Below the pieces are notes generated by a model. The model saw only the letters and a program-made list of their open reading frames with translations. It did no database searches and was not told the origin of the DNA. Source: Begonia masoniana (lineage: Eukaryota; Streptophyta; Magnoliopsida; Cucurbitales; Begoniaceae). Taken from it: a stretch of 64,000 nt of DNA. The stretch spans positions 44,162,655 through 44,226,654 of the forward strand of contig CM039503.1 of the NCBI GenBank assembly GCA_022432975.1, in the 5' to 3' direction. A program made the translations under genes and the position numbers. How positions within the stretch are numbered: position 1 is the stretch's first letter; each line of letters starts with the position of its first letter. Of this stretch, positions 11,587-22,780 are shown in pieces.

Positions 11587-13002
11587 AGGTGTGGGCAGAA
11601 CCTGAGAATCAGACTGGATCAGGAGTTTCGGTCTAGTTTCAGTCGGTATTCAAACGATCCCAGTCTGGGACCAGTTCTGCCCACCAAGAAACTGTGGGAC
11701 ACGATTCGGTCGACGGTCCTAATTCAATAACCGAAACATTGAGGACCAGACCGTTCTAAACTCAAAAACCAATAACTTGTTCAATTTTACAATTTTGGCT
11801 TCAGAAATCCCGAAATCCCAAAATCCCTAAGTGACGCCAGCCACTCACCTTCGCGAAATCACAGAGACAGCTAGCCACGCAAAGCCACTTACCTTTGCCA
11901 AATCGCAGAGCTAGAGACCTAGTCACCCAGACGCTAGCCACACCACGCAAGATGGCCGGAGTCCACTCCTGCGACCGAGTCACCGACGCCAGTTCCTTCG
12001 TCGAATTCCAAACCAACCTCGCGGCTCACACGATCGCTCGCATCTTTCTTCCCCGAAGTCCGAACCAACTGCGTGCTGCCCTTCATGATTCGCAGCACGC
12101 CGAACTGTCGAAGGCTGAAGAAACCATGGGAATTCTTCACTTTTTGAAATAAATAAAGCAAGTGGACTCTTTGTAATGACAATTGGTATCTTTATTACAT
12201 TAGTTAAAACTTATTTGTTCTTGTTCATTTCTATAACAACAAGATTAATTTATTTTGATTATAAAAATTGATGCATTGATTAATTGATGAATTGACGAAT
12301 TTTATGAATTGATGTTGTAGTTTATTTATGCATAAGAAATTTGTATCAAAATTGATGTTGATGTTGTAGTTTATTAAAATTGATGTTGATCAAAATTTGT
12401 AATCTTAATCTGTTTTAGGTTAGTTTTGTAACTTTTGTTATTGTTATGTAGAAAGATTCCAACAATTATTTAGTGCTGTGTTATTTGTTAGTCCATTAGT
12501 TATTATTCTGGTTTCAGAATAGCGCTTTTTTTTTTTTGGCATAAATCTGTGTCTAAATAGATAAATTCTTTTCATAATAAAAATTCGCATATGGATTCAA
12601 AAAGAACTAAGTTTTTAGTTTGGAATCACTACTGCATGATACCGAACACCAACTCAGCTAAGTGTAATTATTGTCGAATAGTCGGATTTTGTTTGTATGT
12701 TATTTGTTGGATAATTGAATTTAGTTTGTATGTTAATTGTTAGATAGTTAGATTTATTATTTGATTTGTACTTTTAAAGTATTGCATTAATTTTGTACGT
12801 TGGATTGAGTATATTTTGAAAATATTATTATTATTTTTTTACATGGGAAGAACGGGGATTAGACCGAAAAGTTCGGTCCAGTTTTGTTTTGATCCCGATT
12901 CCTCCTGGGCCGATTTTGAGATTTTTTAAAAAATTCCTAACGGCGCGATCCGGTTTCAGTTCTGACACAGAACCGGATCGACCTAGATCATGTCCACTCC
13001 TG
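11587..13002 (+). mobile_element. decayed hAT element
   Basis: Both ends show short degenerate terminal inverted repeats of the hAT kind: left TAGGTGTGGGCAGAACC, right (reverse complement) CAGGAGTGGACATGATC. Subterminal GGATC/GGTTC-rich repeats lie at 11600-11780 and 12845-12990. The imperfect direct repeats ATTAGATT and ATTAGAAT flank the element, close to an 8-bp hAT target duplication, though the exact edge is ambiguous by one base. A BED zinc-finger exon remains inside. Most of the transposase is missing, so the element is non-autonomous. Confidence 0.65.
12591..12690 (+). pseudogene. BED zinc-finger fragment of hAT transposase
   Basis: The frame from the ATG at 12591 gives KFLVWNHYCMIPN followed by AKCNYC, matching the start of plant hAT transposases (xVWxHF..CxxC). 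The histidine half of the finger is lost where the frame runs into AT-rich sequence at about 12690. The role in intact relatives is terminal-repeat DNA binding. Confidence 0.6.
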
Positions 13003-13310
13003 ATTAGAATCAGATTAATCAATCTAAATAACTTACATTTTATTTTGAAATAAAACAAAGTTTACAAAAAAATAAAAAAAAATGGAGATTACACTGTAAG
13101 CTATTAGTAATTGTGGGGCCCACCACATGACCTTCCAAGCTTATTACCCAACAATTTTGTGGACACGCTTTAAGTGGGTCCCGCTTCACATGGCGATTGT
13201 TCTCTGCTGCCTCCTTACCGTTTGATCTTTCAGACCAACGGTGTCAATTTCAACCAGACCCATCTCCACCGTACACTGAATCTTCAACCTTCAAGACGGG
13301 CGGCTAACTC

Positions 13311-13394
13311 TGTCTCCCCCTTGTCCCCCGAATACACAACCATTTTGCCTCCAAGCTATTCCCATGCCTACCCAGAATTCATGCATTCGAGACA
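13311..13394. promoter_or_regulatory. candidate pair of auxin-response elements
   Basis: TGTCTC lies at 13311-13316 and its reverse complement GAGACA at 13389-13394, about 220 and 145 bp upstream of the Aux/IAA start codon. TGTCTC is the classical AuxRE bound by ARF proteins. Auxin induction is typical of this gene family. Two hexamers could also occur by chance. Confidence 0.4.
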
Positions 13395-13435
13395 GCGACA
13401 CTCGCCAGCGCTTCCACTGTCAAACTCTTCTTCTT

Positions 13436-13442
13436 TATATAA
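13436..13442 (+). promoter_or_regulatory. TATA box of the Aux/IAA gene
   Basis: TATATAA lies 92 bp upstream of the ATG at 13534, leaving room for a 5' untranslated region of about 60 bases. The context CTTCTTTATATAACAAAACC is typical of a plant core promoter. Confidence 0.6.
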
Positions 13443-13533
13443 CAAAACCCTTCTGCTCTATTCTCTCAGCCTGCTCGTTTATCTTGATTTGCTTTCTGGG
13501 TATTTGGTGTTTCGAAGAGATTTGCGGATAAAA

Positions 13534-14482
13534 ATGGAAGCAAAGGTGGTTTATGAGAATGAACTCAACCTGAAGGAGACTGAACTGAGATTGGGTTTAC
13601 CTGGAAGAGACGAAAGAGAAGATGAATCCCCATCTGGATTCAGAAACAACAAGCGATTATTATCAGAGAGTAGCCAAATCTGTGGATCTGACGGTGATTC
13701 TGTTAATAATGAACCTATTAGCAACGAAACCGCACCTCCATCCAAGTACGTCGTCGGTTTAGATGTTTTCTCTGCTTCTTCTCCGTCTTCGTCTTCTTCT
13801 TCTCAAACTGGTTATGGGGGAGAAACTGATATATTTGTTACAATTTGGAATTTTCAGGGCACAAATAGTGGGATGGCCTCCGATTCGATCGTACAGGAAA
13901 AATAGCCTTTTGCTGAAGAAATCAGAGGCTGAGAGTGAGAAGGCAGGGAGATATGTAAAAGTAAGCATGGATGGAGCTCCTTATCTGAGAAAGATCGATC
14001 TAAGTGTGTGTAAGTACTATCCGGATCTTCTCAAGGCTCTGGAGGACATGTTCAAGTTTACTGCAGGTAAGACGACACTTTCTGCCATACTGTTTCAGAT
14101 TGCAAAAGTATTTTGAGAGATCTGCCATATATTAGGCGTTGGTAGTCACAGATCTGGAGTATGTTACCTGGTCGTTGTTGTAACATGATGATGACCTTCA
14201 ATTTTGATTTGAAATTCTGCAGGAGAATTTTCAGAAAGAGAAGGCTATAAAGGCTCTGAACATTCTCCTACTTACGAGGACAAAGATGGTGATTGGATGC
14301 TGGTTGGAGACGTTCCATGGGAGTAAGCTTTCTCTCTCAATATTTATTTATCTATTTTTCCATTTCAACTGATTTCAAGATCTTAAGATATCCATGTTTG
14401 TTGCAGTATGTTTATGTCATCATGCAAAAGGTTGAGAATAATGAAAGGGTCGGTAGCAAAAGGATTGAATTACTGTTCTTGA
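13534..14482 (+). CDS. IAA: Aux/IAA auxin-responsive repressor, 4 exons
   Basis: Short-lived nuclear repressor that binds ARF transcription factors and is degraded by SCF-TIR1/AFB in the presence of auxin. Exons are 13534-13745, 13858-14066, 14223-14322 and 14407-14482, all with GT-AG introns, giving 198 residues. Domain I has TELRLGLPG (LxLxL, residues about 13-21). Domain II, the degron, has [16 protein letters not shown], formed across the first exon junction. The PB1 domain runs from [16 protein letters not shown] to [14 protein letters not shown] (OPCA acidic motif) and ends in [10 protein letters not shown]. The length and short tail KGLNYCS fit the IAA1-4-like clade. The gene looks intact. 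It is squeezed between a hAT element ending about 530 bp upstream and a MULE starting about 520 bp downstream. The first ATG in the longer open frame (13174) lies upstream of the TATA box and is not the start. Confidence 0.95.
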
Positions 14483-15002
14483 GAGACCCAGAAACAAGAA
14501 AGCTTTCCTCCGCCAGACTTAAAGATATGCAGAGGACGACTTCTGACGAACAGATCCAAGCTTTCGAATGGGTTCTTCGAAGAAAGTAAGCAATGGAAAA
14601 AAGTCAAAAAACTACAGAAAACTTAACATGAAGTTGGACAGAAGGATCTGTTCAGTTTTTAACATTAGGAATCATGATTGTTGTACAAATTATAGCAGTC
14701 TTTCCTTTTCTCAGAAGACAGTTGTATACAGAAGAGGAAATATCATTTTGTAATTATTCAAGTTTTTCTTCCATGAATGTTAATCGAGTTCTGAAATACC
14801 CATTGGAGAAAAAGTAAAAAAGGAAAAGGAAAAATGGAAGGCATTTACTGCTAAATCGGCGATTGCCATGGAAATCTATATCAGTCAAAGGAAGAAGAAC
14901 CAGTCATCATTAATTGAAATGAAGTTGGTGATGAACAAACAGTTCAGTTAAACTGGCTACTTGGCTAGTCCTCCGACCTTAATGATGATAGGCTTTTTGA
15001 CG
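14483..15002 (+). other. 3' untranslated and intergenic sequence of Aux/IAA
   Basis: Contains the 3' untranslated region of the Aux/IAA gene. T-rich sequence and TTTTGTAATTATTC near 14745-14757 suggest a polyadenylation region. No other gene or repeat is seen before the MULE terminus. Confidence 0.4.
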
Positions 15003-15205
15003 GGATAATTAATTAAAATGTAATTAATCTCATAAATTATAAGATTAAATCTAATTTGAATCTAAAAATATGAATTTAATTTGAAATAATTCTTCAATTA
15101 AAAATTTTAACAAGAAAAATCTTAAACTATCTAAAATGTAATAAATCAAATAGTGGCGGGGGCTGATTATCTCTGTTCTCAATTTACGCCGAAATCGAGG
15201 GGCTG
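15003..15205 (+). repeat. left terminal inverted repeat of the MULE
   Basis: Pairs with 28215-28411. Alignable landmarks in order are TTAAAATGTAATTAAT, TAATTTGAAATAATTCTT, AATTAAAAATTTTAACAA, CTTAAACTATCTAAAATGTA, CGGGGGCTGATTA and TCTCAATTTACGCCGAAATC. Confidence 0.85.
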
Positions 15206-15486
15206 ATGATCGGCTTCTCGTTCTCTGTCTCTCCCTTTTCAAGGTTATCGGGAACGGGGGTCAGCGCTCCTGATTAACCCCTCATTGTTGGTCATAACTT
15301 TTTGGTAAGATTGAGAAAATGGGGTCCTCGCTCCGAAACGGCCTCCCAATCTCAATTATTTTGCCTGAAAACAGAGGGGCGTTCTCAGGAACAGAGGGTC
15401 AATCTCCACCCCCCGATGGCAAAAAAAATTCTCGAACCTCTACTCTTTCTTGCTCCGGAAAAATTTTCTCTATATTAGCGACGTCA

Positions 15487-16518
15487 ATGGATTCTGATTC
15501 CAATAGATCGGTTGATTTAGACGAGACAATACCTTGTGATGCCAATATGGATTAGTATTCGAATTCCACGCTCATATATGGTGATCTTCAGGCATTCGAT
15601 CACCTTGAAGGTAATGAAGAAATAGAGGTGCAATCAAAGTCGAAAACTCTAGACGATGAGTTTCGAACACCGGTCGACTCGGAGGTTGATGAAGTGGAAA
15701 ACATACCGGTAAGGGAAGAAATTTCGATGAGATTTTATGTGAAAAAAAATATATATAGTTCTTTAATGGCAATTAGAGAAGAAATAATAGAATATACTTT
15801 GAATAATGGTTATGTGATCAAATTTATTAAATGTAAATCTCGACGACTAACGACAATGTGTGAAGACGGATGTTATTGGCGACTGTATAGTTCGAAGATG
15901 CAAAATGAGCTTACGTTTCAAATAAAACGTTTCAAGGATTGTCACAACTGTTCAAAAAAAATTGAGAATCGACACGATGATTCAAAATGAGTGGAAAATC
16001 ATTATTTGGATAGGTTCAAAAGTCAACCTACGTGAGAAATTTTGTCCATTATCGGGACAGTGAGGAATGATTTAAATGTCAACATTACACCAAGTCTTTC
16101 GAGGAGAGCAAGAAGCGAAACTCAAAAGCTTAATGAAGGGAAAGGCGATGAACAATACAAGTTATTGTGGTCGTACGCAGAAGAAATTCGTATATCAAAT
16201 CTAGTTAGCACATTGGGTCTACAGACTTACTTGGTGGGCTCGGCCGATAATGAGTCATGTGTATTCGACATAATGTATATGTGTATGGCTGCTTCAATGC
16301 GGATTTGCTACAATGTGGTAGACCTATTATATATTTGGATGGTTGTCATTTAAAGGGCTCCTATCCTAGCCAATTACTGACAACCGTCAGCATTATGAAA
16401 TATATCATGTTGTTGTTGTTAATGTTGAATCAGATTGTATGGACTCATAGACGTGGTTTTTGAAATGATTAAAAGAAGACCTAAATACTGAATCGAGATA
16501 TAGATGAACATTTGTTTT
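15487..16518 (+). pseudogene. MuDR-type transposase, 5' half
   Basis: Start chosen at MDSDSNRSVDLDE (15487); an in-frame TAG follows at 15553. The N-terminal MuDR DNA-binding region is clear: FYVKKN..VIKFIKCKSRR..CEDGCYWRLYSS..FQIKRFKDCHNC (15730-15950). It is followed by the catalytic-domain start EQYKLLWSYAEEIR (16155-16200) and the first catalytic aspartate motif RPIIYLDGCHLKGSYPSQLL (16317-16376), reached across a frame change. The last codons before the solo LTR read LKEDLNTESRY. Stops at 15988 and 16461 and the LTR make it non-functional. Confidence 0.85.
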
Positions 16519-16744
16519 TGTAACGCCCCGAACCCGCCCCGGGCCCGGTGCGCTACGTTGCTAAGCAACCCGCATTTAAAACGTAATTTAAAAATAATTA
16601 TCTCAAAAATTTTGACTCGTTTTCGGGTTTTTCGAACCCTCGACATTTGTTGGAAAACAGGCCCACAATACGTTTAAAATACTTTGAAAAACGTCGGGTC
16701 AAAACATTTTAGAAAACGGGAGAAAATAAAAAAAAACAAAAAAA

Positions 16745-17010
16745 AATTGCCTTAGAAGGCTGCTGGGCGCGCTGCTGGGCGCCAGGCGCCCAGGCAGCGC
16801 GCTGCTGCTGCTCACGCGCTAAGCGCGCTGTACGCGCTGCACGCGCGCTCGCGTGCGCGCGCTGGGGCGCACCAGCGCGCCCCAGCTCTTGGCTACCACG
16901 ATCGATCGTGGCTAAATGCCCGATCGATCGGGCCTTCTCGGGTTTTTTTCACCCAGAAACTTCCCGACCGCGACCGATCGCGCCCCGGGCCCGACCGATC
17001 GGGCCGGCTC
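16745..17010. repeat. GC-rich palindrome cluster inside the solo LTR
   Basis: Dense alternation of GCGCGCTG, CAGCGCGC, CACGATCGATCGTG and CCGATCGATCGGG-type inverted repeats, far more GC-rich than the surroundings. It occupies the same relative position as the 75-bp hairpin repeat at 22-171 in the other LTR. Confidence 0.85.
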
Positions 17011-17367
17011 GGGTTTTTCACCCCCATAAACACTTAAAAACACCCAAAACTTCCCATTTTAACCTCACTTCACCTCTCTTCACATTTCTACACTTTTCTA
17101 CAATCCCGACACCTCCAAAAATTCCGAAATTTTTACCATATCGTCCCAACGCATAAATCTTCAATCCCCGTGAAAATCTCGGAAAAACGAATTAAAACGC
17201 CTAACAAAAAAAATAGCGAAGGCAACCCGACATATCAAATTTTTAAACCAAAAATCGACAATATAACGGCTAAATTTTCAAAATCCAAAACCTGAGAAAC
17301 ATTGTTGTTAAAATGCGATTTAAAACAACCAATTAACCAGATAACTCCAAACTATATACATCAAACC

Positions 17368-18468
17368 CAATTCAACCAAACGACCTAAAATCCATTCCGA
17401 CCATAACATTCACAATTCACCACAAACACACACCAAATATCTATACACACCGAACCAAAGTACTCAAAACCTATCCAAACCATCAACAACCAAAATATTC
17501 ACAAACCCACTCCTAATCACAAAACATGCAATACCACAACCCTTGCCAAGGACTAGGTCGAAGCGCCCCGACAAATGACCTGCACTGACGAGCTCCGTGT
17601 ATCCCCGACTGGTGCTACTCCTAATCCACGTTATCGAGATCACCTGAGAGTACTTCGTCACCTACACCACAGAACACACACACACATAAGCATACGCTTA
17701 GCAAGTAATGAATGACAAATGTAAACATGCACAATGCACACTACAATCACACCAAACACAAGCACCAACTAACAAACAATTTCACACATAATTTGCCCGC
17801 ACCGAAGTGAAGTGCCTTATTTGCCCGCACCAAAGTGCCTTATTTGCCCGCACCGAAGTGCCTTATTTGGCCCGCACAAAAGTGCCTTAGTTGCCTGCAC
17901 AGAAGTGCCTTAGTTGCCCGCACGAAGTGCCTTATTTGCCCGCACCGAAGTGCCTTATTTGCCCGCACCAAGTGCCTTATTTGCCCGCACCGAAGTGCCT
18001 TATTTGCCCGCACCGAAGTGCCTTATTTGCCCGCACCGAAGTGCCTTATTTGCCCGCACCGAAGTGCCTTATTTGCCCGCACCGAAGTGCCTTATTTGCC
18101 CGCACCGAAGTGCCTTATTTGCCCGCACCGAAGTGCCTTATTTGCCCGCACCGAAGTGCCTTATTTGCCCGCACCGAAGTGCCTTATTTGCCCGCACCGA
18201 AGTGCCTTATTTGCCCGCACCGAAGTGCCTTATTTGCCCGCACCGAAGTGCCTTATTTGCCCGCACCGAAGTGCCTTATTTGCCCGCACCGAAGTGCCTT
18301 ATTTGCCCGCACCGAAGTGTCAACCAAACGACCTAAAATCCATTCCGACCATAACATTCACAATTCACCACAAACACACACCAAATATCTATACACACCG
18401 AACCAAAGTACTCAAAACCTATCCAAACCATCAACAACCAAAATATTCACAAACCCACTCCTAATCAC
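17368..18468 (+). repeat. 148-bp direct duplication flanking the minisatellite
   Basis: 17368-17515 and 18321-18468 are almost identical (TCAACCAAACGACCTAAAAT through CAAACCCACTCCTAATCAC). The 23-bp minisatellite and the segment containing the CACCTACACC motif lie between them. This suggests an intra-LTR duplication or slippage event. Confidence 0.85.
17800..18318 (+). repeat. 23-bp minisatellite, about 22 copies
   Basis: The unit is GCCTTATTTGCCCGCACCGA followed by AGT. The first five or six copies (17815-17990) differ by substitutions and single-base indels. The rest (about 17990-18318) are virtually identical, which points to recent homogenisation. Because 23 is not divisible by three, three overlapping long open frames with a 23-residue period result; they are not genes. 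Confidence 0.95.
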
Positions 18469-18520
18469 AGCCTTAACATTCACACACACACAACAATACA
18501 CACACACACCACAACTCGAC

Positions 18521-18856
18521 TAAATTTAATACAAAGCACTGACACAATGCAATATGGAGCGAAACAATAACTAATAGCCCTACCGTCCTGTGGTGTAGGC
18601 CCGAAGGCGAAAGAAAGCACCCACTACTTACTGGCTGCTTGGTTTCCACTTGTTTACTTTTACCAGCTATTTCACACGCTCGACGTACTAAATTTAATAC
18701 AAAGCACTGACACAATGCAATATGGAGCGAAACAATAACTAATAGCCCTACCGTCCTGTGGTGTAGGCCCGAAGGCGAAAGAAAGCACCCACTACTTACC
18801 TGGCTGCTTGGTTTCCACTTGTTTACTTTTACCAGCTATTTCACACGCTCGACGAC
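18521..18856 (+). repeat. 168-bp tandem duplication in the solo LTR
   Basis: 18521-18688 and 18689-18856 are near-identical. Each copy contains the minus-strand splice donor and the CCTACACCACAGGA block. In the left copy one C is missing from the donor context (ACTTACTGG against ACTTACCTGG). Confidence 0.9.
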
Positions 18857-19846
18857 CTAAAATCACGGAAACCCAAGTTGATAAGCTGTCAACGAATTCT
18901 AAAATATTTTCTAACTAAACTAAACAATACTTAACCAACTTCACGCTCCAAAACACTCAAACTCAATTTTCCACCCCACATCGACCGTCAACTTTAAACG
19001 GCCATAACTTTCTCGTTTTTCAACGGAATTCGACGTGCCACCCCAACTCGGAAACCTCTACACGTCTACTATCCATTGAATCACTCAAATTAACCAAACA
19101 AACACTTTGGCCAGCCCGAAATTCCCAAAGACAGAATCGGGTATATAGGTGTTCTTCAACCGTTTTTGTGTAACACTCTTTAAATCTTCCATCTAACCCC
19201 TCTAACAACCTAAACCACTTCATTCAACAACTAACTACCAAAATAGGAAAGAAATCTAACATCTAAACTTAATTTTTCAGAATCCCTAACCTAGGGTTTC
19301 CTAAAATTCACCAAACTCAACCAAAATACATAAAAACACTTCTAACCTCCCATAAACTTCATCCACATACATATAAAACAAAACCCATATAAACTTACCT
19401 TGAAATCACTTGAAGAAATGAAGAAAGAGGGAGAAGAATCGCCAACAATGGAGGATGAAGAAGAAGTCGATGAAAATGGAGAGAAAATGAGAAAGAACAA
19501 CATTTAAACTATAACTTTCATTCACTTTTAATTTTCTCCCTCCAAGCTTTCAAAAATTAAACTTTTACCCCCACCTTTTACTTCATTAAAATCCAACGTG
19601 AAGGCTATCAAAAAATCATCCCTTTCTATTCCTTTAATTCTTTACCATTTGCTTGAATTTCATTGGCTCTTTCTAGTTTGACTTTTCAACACTAACATTT
19701 CCAACAATCACCACAATTCCTTTACCTTTGACTTGTCAACTCTTCCCCCCCAACATTTCATTGTTTTAAATCTTTCATTCCTAATATCAACCCGCTAATT
19801 GATTACCCTTAGGCCTATAAGAGTTATAAAACTATCGGGTGTTACA

Positions 19847-21040
19847 GTTTTGGATCAACAAAAAGTGTAATGTATTTTTTATTATTCTTTCAAATATTGG
19901 GCCGTTGTGGTAGTTATATTGTTTTATGTTGACTTTGTTATTCTTTCAAATATCATGGGTCGTTGCCCACTATGTAGCAAGAATTACCGTCAGCCGAACA
20001 CCGCTACTGCCTCCAGCATATGTATACAAATTTCAAAAACTAATTTCAAGGCAAAGTATGTAGAGATGCAATGTGGAATGTGGTCATGACAACCACAGCT
20101 TTTTATTTCTAGAGAGAAATGAGAAACTTACATCAGATTAACCTAGATGCCCACGTATATCTTCGGGGCACAAACCCTAGATATTGGGCTAGTCATGCAT
20201 TTTCTTCGATTCCCAAATGTGAACTGGGATTAAACAATTTATGTGAGTCATTCAATGCAGTTCTACTACCTGTCATGGACAAACCGATTATGACCATATT
20301 CGAGATCATCCGAAAGTGCTTAATGACGACTATCAAAAAATATGAGGAGTTGGCTTCGTCAACAGATGTCTTGTGTCCCTAGATAAGAAAAAAAAGCTTG
20401 TAAAGCTAGAACGTGTAGCTCGAAATTGGAGTGCTATGTTTGCAGAAGCTGCACGATTTGAGGTCAGCAACGACAACGAACAATATGTTGTCGACATGAA
20501 TACATGTGTGTGCAACTATTACAAGTGAGAGTTTATTGGAATCTTGTGTGCCATTCCATTCTCTGTATTCATTTCATGAGACTAGCACCGAAAAATTACA
20601 TTCATCAATACTATCACCAGGGAATTTATCTGTAGATGTACTCAAATTTCATTCATCCCCTTAGCAGCCAATACATTTGGCCGCCCGTACAAAATATGAA
20701 GCAAATCCTTCTACCCAAAAGAAAATGCCAACCTAGTAGGCCGAAGAAGAAAAGAGTGCGAGATGTCGATGAACTGCCAAATTCGACAATTACTAGGAAG
20801 AACTCAAAGATGTCGTGTGATATATGTCAGCGTCAGGAGCATAATAGTCGCATTTGTCTTGACAGGGGATCCACTTCAGACGCTACTTTCACTTCTACTT
20901 TGCAAGACACATTTATGGGTTTCCACATATTTGACGTGATGCAAGTACATTTCAACACATTTCGCTCATATACACACTTTCATTATTGTCTAATATACCT
21001 TTCATTATGTGCAGGAATCTTCTACACACAGCAGAGGTAG
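19847..21040 (+). pseudogene. MuDR-type transposase, 3' half
   Basis: Continues the transposase after the solo LTR; the GTTTT duplication marks the joint. The conserved C-terminal block reads RYWASHAF..CELGLNNLCESFNAVLL..MDKPIMTIFEIIRKCLM (20170-20330). A degraded SWIM-type zinc finger (CVCNYYK, stop, GILCAIP) follows near 20500-20560. The CCHC knuckle CDICQRQEHNSRIC lies at 20818-20859. Stops occur in the middle and at 20380. In intact elements this half completes the DDE domain and the zinc-binding tail. Confidence 0.85.
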
Positions 21041-21419
21041 AAATGTATGACTATTCAGGCTGTAATTTATGTATTTATTATACTGTGTAATGTTTGTATT
21101 TATTATAATGTGTAATTTAGTGAGATAAAGTTGTAAAAATAGGCAGAGTTTCTTTTGTTTTATGACTCTCTCATAGCTAGCTTAAAATAATTTATGCATA
21201 TTCAAATCGCAATTTTATAACCAACAGCTAGTTCCAGATAATAAGTATCATTTAAGTACAGTCATAAAGTAAAGTACATCTATACACCACATAGCATAAA
21301 CCAAATGACAAGTATAAAATAAAGTACAATCACAACACTCATAGCATGAACTAAAGTACAAACATAAAGTAAAGTACATAAAATGAAATACAAAACATGA
21401 ACTAAACTACGGTGGGACA

Positions 21420-22592
21420 TTGTCGTCGTCTCGCTTCACCCAATCCATGAGGAATTTCTTCAGCTCTATGTGGGACTTAGTTAGCTCTCTCCGTGTCACG
21501 GTGAGCTCCTCGACTCTTCCTACGGAGAAAATCCAGTCTCTGCTTCATCCTGTCCCACCTACTAGCCGTCTGGGGGGACAATGGTCGAGCAGAGATGTCC
21601 TCCATAGGAACATCTACAGAGGTGGAGGCCCATTGATCTCCCTTGAACACGTAAGTCCCGTCAACTTCAACTAGGCCTATCCAAATCAAATGAAGTCTAT
21701 CAAATACATCTCCGGATCTCTGTATTCTCATATGCTCTTCAGTCGGTAGCTGAATCCGAGCTCGCTCGATGACCTTCTATATCAACATGTCATATAGTAG
21801 ATTCTTGTTGCACGTCCGACCGATCTCATACATGTGACCTAAAACCACGAAGACATGGTCAAACATCTCCTTGTTGTATAGTTTATTCATCACATAGAGA
21901 TCCATGCAACTCACGAGATCTCTATGTCTATCTCAAGGTAAAATGATGTGCGTTATCAGATTGTGAATAACCCAAGCTCTGACATTCAAATCCTTGGATT
22001 TTGGCTGCACGAACCCAGCGATTTTGGAATTGTGATGAATTTTCCTAAGGAACTCTATTCCCTTGGCCGATCTGAAAAAATCGCAATCTCAAAAAGCATG
22101 GTAGTATCTTTCCACATCATTCCCTTCTCTGGCAAACCCAAGCAATTCATTAATTAACTCTGGAGGTATAACAATCTATGTACCAATGATGTACGTTTTC
22201 AAACATTCTACCCTCTTGGTAGAGGTCAAGTTCGCATAAAACAAGCGAATAATTCGGTCAGATTATCGCCCCTCAATCCGTACACCCCGTGTAGGGCGCT
22301 TCTGTTGAACTTCTCTTTGAACTCCAATGACTCTCAACCTCTAAAATTTACTGTCTTTAAATGAAAAACCGAGCAGTTTGACATATCCTGCTCAAACTGC
22401 TCTTGACACACTTGATTTTGAAATTCAATTGAACCATACCCAGTTAGTTGTCGTCGCGCTTGAGCTGAAGCATCTTGTGACGACAATGTCCAGTTTGTTG
22501 GACCCCCTTAAGATCGTCCTCCTTGTGAAAATGATGGGAAATTTGATGAAGTACGTTCGGTCAGGCTACCTTGTGACGGGGCAACCATTCGT
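21420..22592 (-). pseudogene. putative plant transposon protein-domain gene inside MULE
   Basis: A decayed minus-strand gene convergent with the transposase. The likely start is MVAPSQGSLTERTSSNFPSF at 22592. Translation across several stops and a frameshift near 22243 gives EFKEKFNRSALHGVYGLRGD, RLFYANLTSTKRV, PPELINELLGFAREGNDVER, QPKSKDLNVRAWVIHNL and HRDLVSCMDLYVMN. The same signature, including R-hydrophobic-FYANL and KSKDLN-x-RA, occurs in the intact 618-residue ORF at 44907-46763. The domain resembles the family annotated as putative plant transposon protein; its biochemical role is unknown. In-frame stops show it is dead. Confidence 0.7.
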
Positions 22593-22780
22593 TTAATTAC
22601 CAATTTGGGAGCTATTTGAGGAAAATTTGGGGATTTAGATTGAATTTTGGATTTGAGAATTTAGACGATTTAGAGCTCGGATTTGTGGGATTTTTTGGAT
22701 GATATTTGAAGATGTTAGACATAGTCAATATTTCACCAAACAATCCTTATTTAGTTTTCTATTATTTTCCTATTTTATTT

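Larger units (their letters stand above)
16519..19846 (-). mobile_element. Ty3-type solo LTR, 3.3 kb, nested in MULE transposase
   Basis: Termini are TGTAACGCCCCG (16519) and CGGGTGTTACA (19846). The perfect 5-bp target duplication GTTTT lies at 16514-16518 and 19847-19851. No internal retroelement sequence is present, so it is a solo LTR. It was probably transcribed from the minus strand: the reverse complement reads TGTAACACCCG at its start and has splice donors at 18794-18799 (GTAAGT). It carries a GC-rich palindromic block (16745-17010), a 23-bp minisatellite, a 148-bp dispersed duplication and a 168-bp tandem duplication. Insertion splits the transposase frame near the predicted second catalytic aspartate region. 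Confidence 0.95.

Noticed and set aside
13174..13533. N-terminal extension of the Aux/IAA protein from the upstream ATG
   Set aside because: The extra 120 residues lie upstream of and across the TATA box and lack similarity to the family; the family start fits [13 protein letters not shown] at 13534.
13746..13857. Read-through of Aux/IAA intron 1 as coding
   Set aside because: Splicing at GTACGT..TTTCAG restores the conserved QIVGWPP degron in frame; read-through shifts out of frame.
17990..18318. Regular repeats resembling a CRISPR array
   Set aside because: Units are directly contiguous with no spacers, in plant DNA and inside an LTR; it is a minisatellite.
17800..18523. Three overlapping open frames of 140-210 codons with Cys/Pro/His-rich repeats
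   Set aside because: They follow from a 23-bp minisatellite lacking stops in all frames; no start context, introns or family similarity.
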